A stretch of DNA of 9,805 bases, taken from Syntrophaceae bacterium UBA5619. Lineage in GTDB: Bacteria > Desulfobacterota > Syntrophia > Syntrophales > UBA5619. The translations under genes were made by a program, and so were the position numbers. A model generated the notes under the pieces. It saw nothing but the letters and a program-made list of their open reading frames with translations, made no database searches and was not told where the DNA came from. Below are positions 6,360-9,805 of this stretch, one piece after another; the first letter of the stretch is position 1; the number at the start of each line of letters is the position of its first letter. The stretch spans positions 37,666 through 47,470 of the forward strand of contig DIKL01000121.1 in assembly GCA_002424545.1 (NCBI GenBank), written 5' to 3'.

Positions 6360-7391
6360 ATGAAAGCCATTGTCAAGGTTGGAGAAGGCGTCGGCGCCGT
6401 GGAAGTGCGGGATTTGCCGAGACCTGAACCCGGACCCGGCGAGGTGCTCGTGAAGATGGGGATATCGGGAATCTGTTACAGCGATGTGATGATCTATAAG
6501 GGTTTATACAAGGGTCGCGTGCCGTTGCCGTTCCCGCTGGTCATGGGGCATGAAGGAGCCGGGATGATTGCGGGACTGGGGCAGGGGGTCACGAACCTGA
6601 AAATCGGGGACAGGGTCAGCCTCATTCCGGTTTGGGGTTGCGGCCAGTGCGGAAATTGTCAGAACGGCTCCCCGAACTTGTGCACGGGCTGGACCCACCT
6701 GGGGATCACCCGCGGCGGGACCTTCGCCGAATATATCACGGTTCCGGCCTTCACGGCCTTCAGGGTGCCCGATTCGGTCTCCATGATCAACGCCGCCTGC
6801 GTCGAGCCGATCAACCTGGCCGTTCGCACCTTCGAACACGTCAAGCCGCAGTTGGCGGAGACGGTGGCCATCGTTGGTCCCGGCGCGATCGGTCTCTTTC
6901 ATGTGCAGGCCTTCAAGTCGGCCGGCGCAGCGAAGATCATCGTGATCGGCCTGGATCAAGATGCCAAACGTTTCTCGATGGCCAAAAAGCTCGGAGCGGA
7001 CCATATCGTCAACGGCAGCAAGGTGGACCCGGTCCATGAGGTGAAGGAGCTTACGGGGGGGCTGGGGTGCGACATCGTCGTCGAAACGGCGAGCCATCCG
7101 TCGACGGTGGGGCTGGCCATCAATCTGGCGGCCGCGCAGGGTCGGGTGATGCTCTTCGGTCTCTATCCCGAAGCGACGATCAGCCCCTTGAATATGGTCC
7201 GGAATGGACTCCAGGTCTGGGCGGACACCGCCTCGATCCCGCGCTGGTTCAGGAGGGGCATCCGCTGGGTGGAATACAAGAAGGTGACGGCGGAGCCGAT
7301 CGTGAGCCGTCCGTTCCGGCTGGACGAAGTGAATGAAGCGTTCGAGTACTTCAAGGCAGGTGATGTCGCAAAGGTATTGTTCGGCATGTAG
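6360..7391 (+). CDS. Zinc-dependent medium-chain alcohol/polyol dehydrogenase
   Basis: NAD(P)-dependent dehydrogenase of the zinc MDR family (sorbitol/threonine dehydrogenase-like), oxidising a secondary alcohol or polyol. The ATG at 6360 gives 343 residues; a TTG at 6357 is directly adjacent, but GAGAGG at 6346-6351 is better spaced (8 nt) for the ATG. Catalytic zinc ligands: Cys39 in GISGICYSD, His64 and Glu65 in GHEGAG, and Glu149 in ACVEP. The structural zinc set Cys94-x2-Cys97-x2-Cys100-x7-Cys108 is intact. The Rossmann motif GPGAIG is at 173-178, followed by VIGLDQD, whose acidic residues near the end of beta-2 suggest NAD rather than NADP. This is the first gene after the divergent region and lies 32 bp before tctC, so it is probably co-transcribed with the transporter. 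The substrate is unassigned. Confidence 0.92.
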   Translation: MKAIVKVGEGVGAVEVRDLPRPEPGPGEVLVKMGISGICYSDVMIYKGLYKGRVPLPFPLVMGHEGAGMIAGLGQGVTNLKIGDRVSLIPVWGCGQCGNCQNGSPNLCTGWTHLGITRGGTFAEYITVPAFTAFRVPDSVSMINAACVEPINLAVRTFEHVKPQLAETVAIVGPGAIGLFHVQAFKSAGAAKIIVIGLDQDAKRFSMAKKLGADHIVNGSKVDPVHEVKELTGGLGCDIVVETASHPSTVGLAINLAAAQGRVMLFGLYPEATISPLNMVRNGLQVWADTASIPRWFRRGIRWVEYKKVTAEPIVSRPFRLDEVNEAFEYFKAGDVAKVLFGM

Positions 7392-7423
7392 CACCAAACA
7401 CTTTACGGACAGGAGGAATGAAG

Positions 7424-8428
7424 ATGGGAAAGATGAGATGGTTTTGTGTGATGGTAACGTTGCTGGCCGTCGGTTTTGCGATTCCCGTCCAGGCGGCGGA
7501 TTATCCGACCAAAGACATCATGGGCGTCATCCAGTGGGGCGCCGGCGGGGCGACGGACAATGTCTCCCGCGCCGTAACGCCTTACGTTGAGAAGGTGCTG
7601 GGAAAGAAGATCGTCCTGCAGAACAAGACGGGTGCGACGGGCGCCGTCGGCATGCAGTGGGTCCACAACCAGCCGGCGGACGGCTACACCCTTCTGTATG
7701 GTGCCGAAAATCCCAACCTTTACCGCGTTCTGGACATCTCGCAGCTCGAATACAAGGACTTCTACACGGTGATGCTGTTCGCCCGCAACGTCGGCGTGGT
7801 TGTCGTCAAGAGCGACTCGCCGTGGAAAACCCTCGGCGACATTTTCGCGGAGGCGAAGAAGAGCCCGGGCCAGATCAAGATGGGGCAGACCGGACCGGGC
7901 GGCCTTCCGCACGTGGTTGGATCCATGATGAAGGCGATCGATGGCGTGACCTTCAATGAGATCGTCTTCCAGGGAGAGGGTCCCCTGACGACGGCGCTGC
8001 TGGGCGGCCACGTCCAGTGGTCGACGTTCGGCCTGGCCGCCTGCCGCGAGCATCTCCGGGCGGGCCGTTTACGCGCGGTGGCCATGGTGTCTGACACGCC
8101 GGTCGCCGGCCTGGAAGAGGTTCCATTGATCACCGCCACGTCGGCGAACTACAAGAAGTACCTCCCGTGGGGTCCTTTCTACGGTGTCTTTGTGAAGAAG
8201 GAGACCCCGGACCCGATCAAGAAGATCCTGGTCGGCGCGTTCAAGAAGGGTGTGGAAGACCCCAAGGCCCAGGAGTTCATCAAGAACTTCGGCTCCATTT
8301 ACATGGGGATCTCCGGGGTCGAAGCGGAGCAGTTCCTCAACAAATGGCAGTCGACCACAACCTGGCTTCTGCACGAAGCGGGGGCCACGAAGTTCTCACC
8401 CGAAAAGTTCGGGATTCCTAAGCCATAG
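7424..8428 (+). CDS. tctC: Tripartite tricarboxylate-type transporter binding protein, TctC/Bug family
   Basis: Periplasmic binding protein of the TctC/Bug family, which recognises carboxylates such as citrate, dicarboxylates or aromatic acids and works with TctAB. In-frame ATGs occur at 7418, 7424 and 7433. AGGAGG at 7411-7416 is only 1 nt from the first and 7 nt from the second, so 7424 is chosen (334 residues). The signal peptide is residues 1-24, with likely cleavage at PVQA/ADYP and no lipobox. Family landmarks: QWGAGGATDNVSR at 37-49 (usually P-x-G-A-G-G-x-x-D), NKTGATGAVGMQWV at 67-80, ADGYTLLYG at 85-93 and MGQTGPGGLPH at 153-163, which form the two carboxylate-gripping loops. The symbol denotes family, not proven citrate specificity. 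A GC-rich hairpin follows in the gap before tctB. Confidence 0.93.
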   Translation: MGKMRWFCVMVTLLAVGFAIPVQAADYPTKDIMGVIQWGAGGATDNVSRAVTPYVEKVLGKKIVLQNKTGATGAVGMQWVHNQPADGYTLLYGAENPNLYRVLDISQLEYKDFYTVMLFARNVGVVVVKSDSPWKTLGDIFAEAKKSPGQIKMGQTGPGGLPHVVGSMMKAIDGVTFNEIVFQGEGPLTTALLGGHVQWSTFGLAACREHLRAGRLRAVAMVSDTPVAGLEEVPLITATSANYKKYLPWGPFYGVFVKKETPDPIKKILVGAFKKGVEDPKAQEFIKNFGSIYMGISGVEAEQFLNKWQSTTTWLLHEAGATKFSPEKFGIPKP

Positions 8429-8461
8429 CCTGATCTTACCAAGAGATACGTGATCCACGCA

Positions 8462-8492
8462 CCGGCTGGGCGACCGCCCGGCCGGCGATTTT
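8462..8492 (+). terminator. GC-rich hairpin between tctC and tctB (attenuator-like)
   Basis: CCGGCTGGGC (8462-8471) pairs with GCCCGGCCGG (8476-8485) in a 10-bp stem with one G-U pair and a GACC loop. It is followed by CGATTTT, with four T at 8489-8492. The strong stem with a short, offset T-run suggests a leaky intrinsic terminator or processing barrier. It ends just before the tctB SD (AAGGAG, 8495-8500), so most transcripts could stop after tctC while some continue into tctBA. Confidence 0.5.
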
Positions 8493-8508
8493 ACAAGGAG
8501 TTTCCGCC

Positions 8509-8973
8509 ATGGAAGAAAAGAGCCGACAGCGGCCCGGGGAGCGCATCCTGCTCTGGTTTTTTCTGGGTTTCAGCGTTTTCATGCTCATTACCGCAATCAG
8601 AATCCCGAATCTGAAAAGCCTCTCCTCCTCAGGTGCGTTTCCCATTTTCATCACAACCATCATGATCGGGGCAGCGGTTTCCATAATCTGGAAAAACCGT
8701 AAACGGTACGCGGAGCTGCCGCTTGTTGAGGAGATCCGTCGGGCCCGGCCCTTCGCGTTACCGAAGATCGTGATCGGCTATACGGTGATCCTGGTCGCCT
8801 ACATCCTGGTGACCGCTCCGCTCCATTTTCTGCCGAGCACCTACCTGTTCCTCGTTGGATCGTTCATTTTTTTGAAAGCGGACAAGATATGGAAGGCGTT
8901 TCTGATCGCGGCCTTCATGGTGGCGATCATCTACGTCCTCTTTCAAACGGTCTTCACGGTCATCCTCTGGTGA
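8509..8973 (+). CDS. tctB: Tripartite tricarboxylate-type transporter small membrane subunit, TctB family
   Basis: Small inner-membrane subunit of the TctABC system. It has 154 residues, the usual TctB size, with hydrophobic segments at about 13-31, 43-61, 86-106, 108-123 and 131-153; the middle ones may form a hairpin, giving the expected four-helix layout. The basic and acidic linker at 62-82 (KNRKRYAELPLVEEIRRAR) is typical of the cytoplasmic loop. TctB proteins are poorly conserved, so the call rests on size, topology and position between tctC and tctA. The ATG at 8509 has AAGGAG at 8495-8500, 8 nt away. The stop is 15 nt before tctA, indicating co-translation. Confidence 0.85.
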   Translation: MEEKSRQRPGERILLWFFLGFSVFMLITAIRIPNLKSLSSSGAFPIFITTIMIGAAVSIIWKNRKRYAELPLVEEIRRARPFALPKIVIGYTVILVAYILVTAPLHFLPSTYLFLVGSFIFLKADKIWKAFLIAAFMVAIIYVLFQTVFTVILW

Positions 8974-8988
8974 TGGGAGCATAAACCT

Positions 8989-9805
8989 ATGGAAGCAGCA
9001 TCCACGGCCTTCAACCTTCATTATTTCATGATGTCGCTCCTGGATATCAAGCTGCTGGGTCTGACGGCGCTCGGCACGCTGGCGGGGATCTACATCGGTG
9101 CGATCCCCGGCCTTTCCGTCACGATGGCGGTTTCGATCCTGATCTCCTTCACCTTTTCGTGGGAGCTCAACCCAGCCCTATGCCTGATGTTCGGCATCTG
9201 GACCGGCGGCGTCTATGGCGGTTCCCGCTGCTCGATACTGCTGAACATTCCCGGGGCGCCGGCCGCCGTCGCCACCGGGTTTGACGGCTACCCGCTGGCC
9301 AAGCTGGGCGAGGCGGGCAAGGCGATCGGTCTCTCGACCACCGCTTCGGTCATCGGCGGTTTTATGGGGATCATCGCGTTGATCTTCGCAGCGCCGCTCA
9401 TCTCGGAATTCTCGCTGAAATTCGCGCCGCGGGACTACTTCCTGCTGGCCGTCATGGGGATCCTACTGGTCGGCAGTCTCTCCGGCGAGTCCTTGGCCAA
9501 AGGGGTCTTCGCGGGGGCGCTCGGCATCCTGCTGAGCATGATCGGGATGGACAACTTTACCGGTCAGCCCCGCTTCGCCTTCGGGAGTGTCGGCCTGATG
9601 AGCGGAATCCACTTCGTGGCGATCATGATCGGCCTGTTTGGCGTCTCGGAAGCCCTCGTCCAGCTCCACGACATCAACCTCATGTCGATCAAACAGGACG
9701 TCCGAAAGATCCTTCCCGACTGGAGGCTCCTGTTCAAGCATCTGTACCTGATCATCAAGAGCGCGCTCATCGGGATCGGAATCGGCGCGCTGCCCGGCGC
9801 CGGCG
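8989..9805 (+). CDS. tctA: Tripartite tricarboxylate-type transporter large membrane subunit, TctA family (3' truncated by window edge)
   Basis: Large translocating membrane subunit of the TctABC system. The open frame starts at the ATG at 8989 (TGGGAG upstream at 8974-8979) and runs 272 codons to the window end; full-length TctA is about 500 residues, so roughly half is present. Signature elements: GAIPGLS at 37-43, GIWTGGVYGGSRCSILLNIP at 69-88, PGAPAAVATGFDGYPLA at 88-104 and GEAGKAIGL at 107-115. The second repeat motif GALPGAG (266-272) appears at the very end; the paired G-x-x-P-G-x-x motifs mark the pseudo-symmetric halves. Several hydrophobic segments are visible. GC content is high: the 60-base line starting at 9061 is 70% GC by hand count. 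No frameshift is seen. Confidence 0.94.
   Translation, partial: MEAASTAFNLHYFMMSLLDIKLLGLTALGTLAGIYIGAIPGLSVTMAVSILISFTFSWELNPALCLMFGIWTGGVYGGSRCSILLNIPGAPAAVATGFDGYPLAKLGEAGKAIGLSTTASVIGGFMGIIALIFAAPLISEFSLKFAPRDYFLLAVMGILLVGSLSGESLAKGVFAGALGILLSMIGMDNFTGQPRFAFGSVGLMSGIHFVAIMIGLFGVSEALVQLHDINLMSIKQDVRKILPDWRLLFKHLYLIIKSALIGIGIGALPGAG

Noticed and set aside
1..9805. CRISPR arrays, insertion sequences, tRNA or rRNA genes
   Set aside because: No regularly spaced repeats, transposase motifs, terminal inverted repeats or RNA gene signatures were seen on either strand by reading.

Overview
The window is a bacterial catabolic and transport gene cluster. Two unrelated tripartite, binding-protein-dependent secondary transporters flank four metabolic enzymes. 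Both solute-binding proteins start with Sec-type signal peptides that lack a lipobox cysteine. This fits free periplasmic proteins in a Gram-negative (diderm) organism. TRAP plus TctABC-type systems, the moderate-to-high GC content and a degenerate copy of a common dispersed palindromic repeat suggest a proteobacterium or a member of the Desulfobacterota. This placement is inference; the sequence carries no taxonomic marker.

Left part (48-5390, + strand): a TRAP transporter, with periplasmic binding protein DctP, small membrane subunit DctQ and large membrane subunit DctM (DctQ and DctM overlap by ATGA). Two tandem, colinear, paralogous Gfo/Idh/MocA-family NAD(P)-dependent oxidoreductases follow. 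Gaps of 102-199 bp separate the genes other than dctQ/dctM, and no convincing terminator lies between them, so one operon is likely. A 16-bp perfect inverted repeat sits between dctP and dctQ.

Middle (5391-6359): a short convergent spacer with a degenerate palindromic repeat, then a minus-strand cyclase-family metal hydrolase (KynB/isatin-hydrolase fold). A 217-bp AT-rich divergent promoter region follows, with a TTGACA box and a pair of direct repeats 21 bp apart.

Right part (6360-9805, + strand): a medium-chain zinc alcohol/polyol dehydrogenase, then a tripartite tricarboxylate-type transporter. The latter comprises the TctC/Bug-type binding protein, small subunit TctB and the first 272 residues of large subunit TctA, which is cut by the window edge. 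A GC-rich hairpin lies between tctC and tctB.

Inferred joint role: import of one or more carboxylated compounds (sugar acids, cyclitol-like or hydroxy acids). Hydroxyls would then be oxidised by the MocA pair and the zinc dehydrogenase, with an amide, lactone or ring hydrolysed by the cyclase-family enzyme. The substrate cannot be read from the sequence. All families are known; the gene combination, tandem duplication and regulatory structures are the points worth following. No intergenic stretch exceeds 300 bp.
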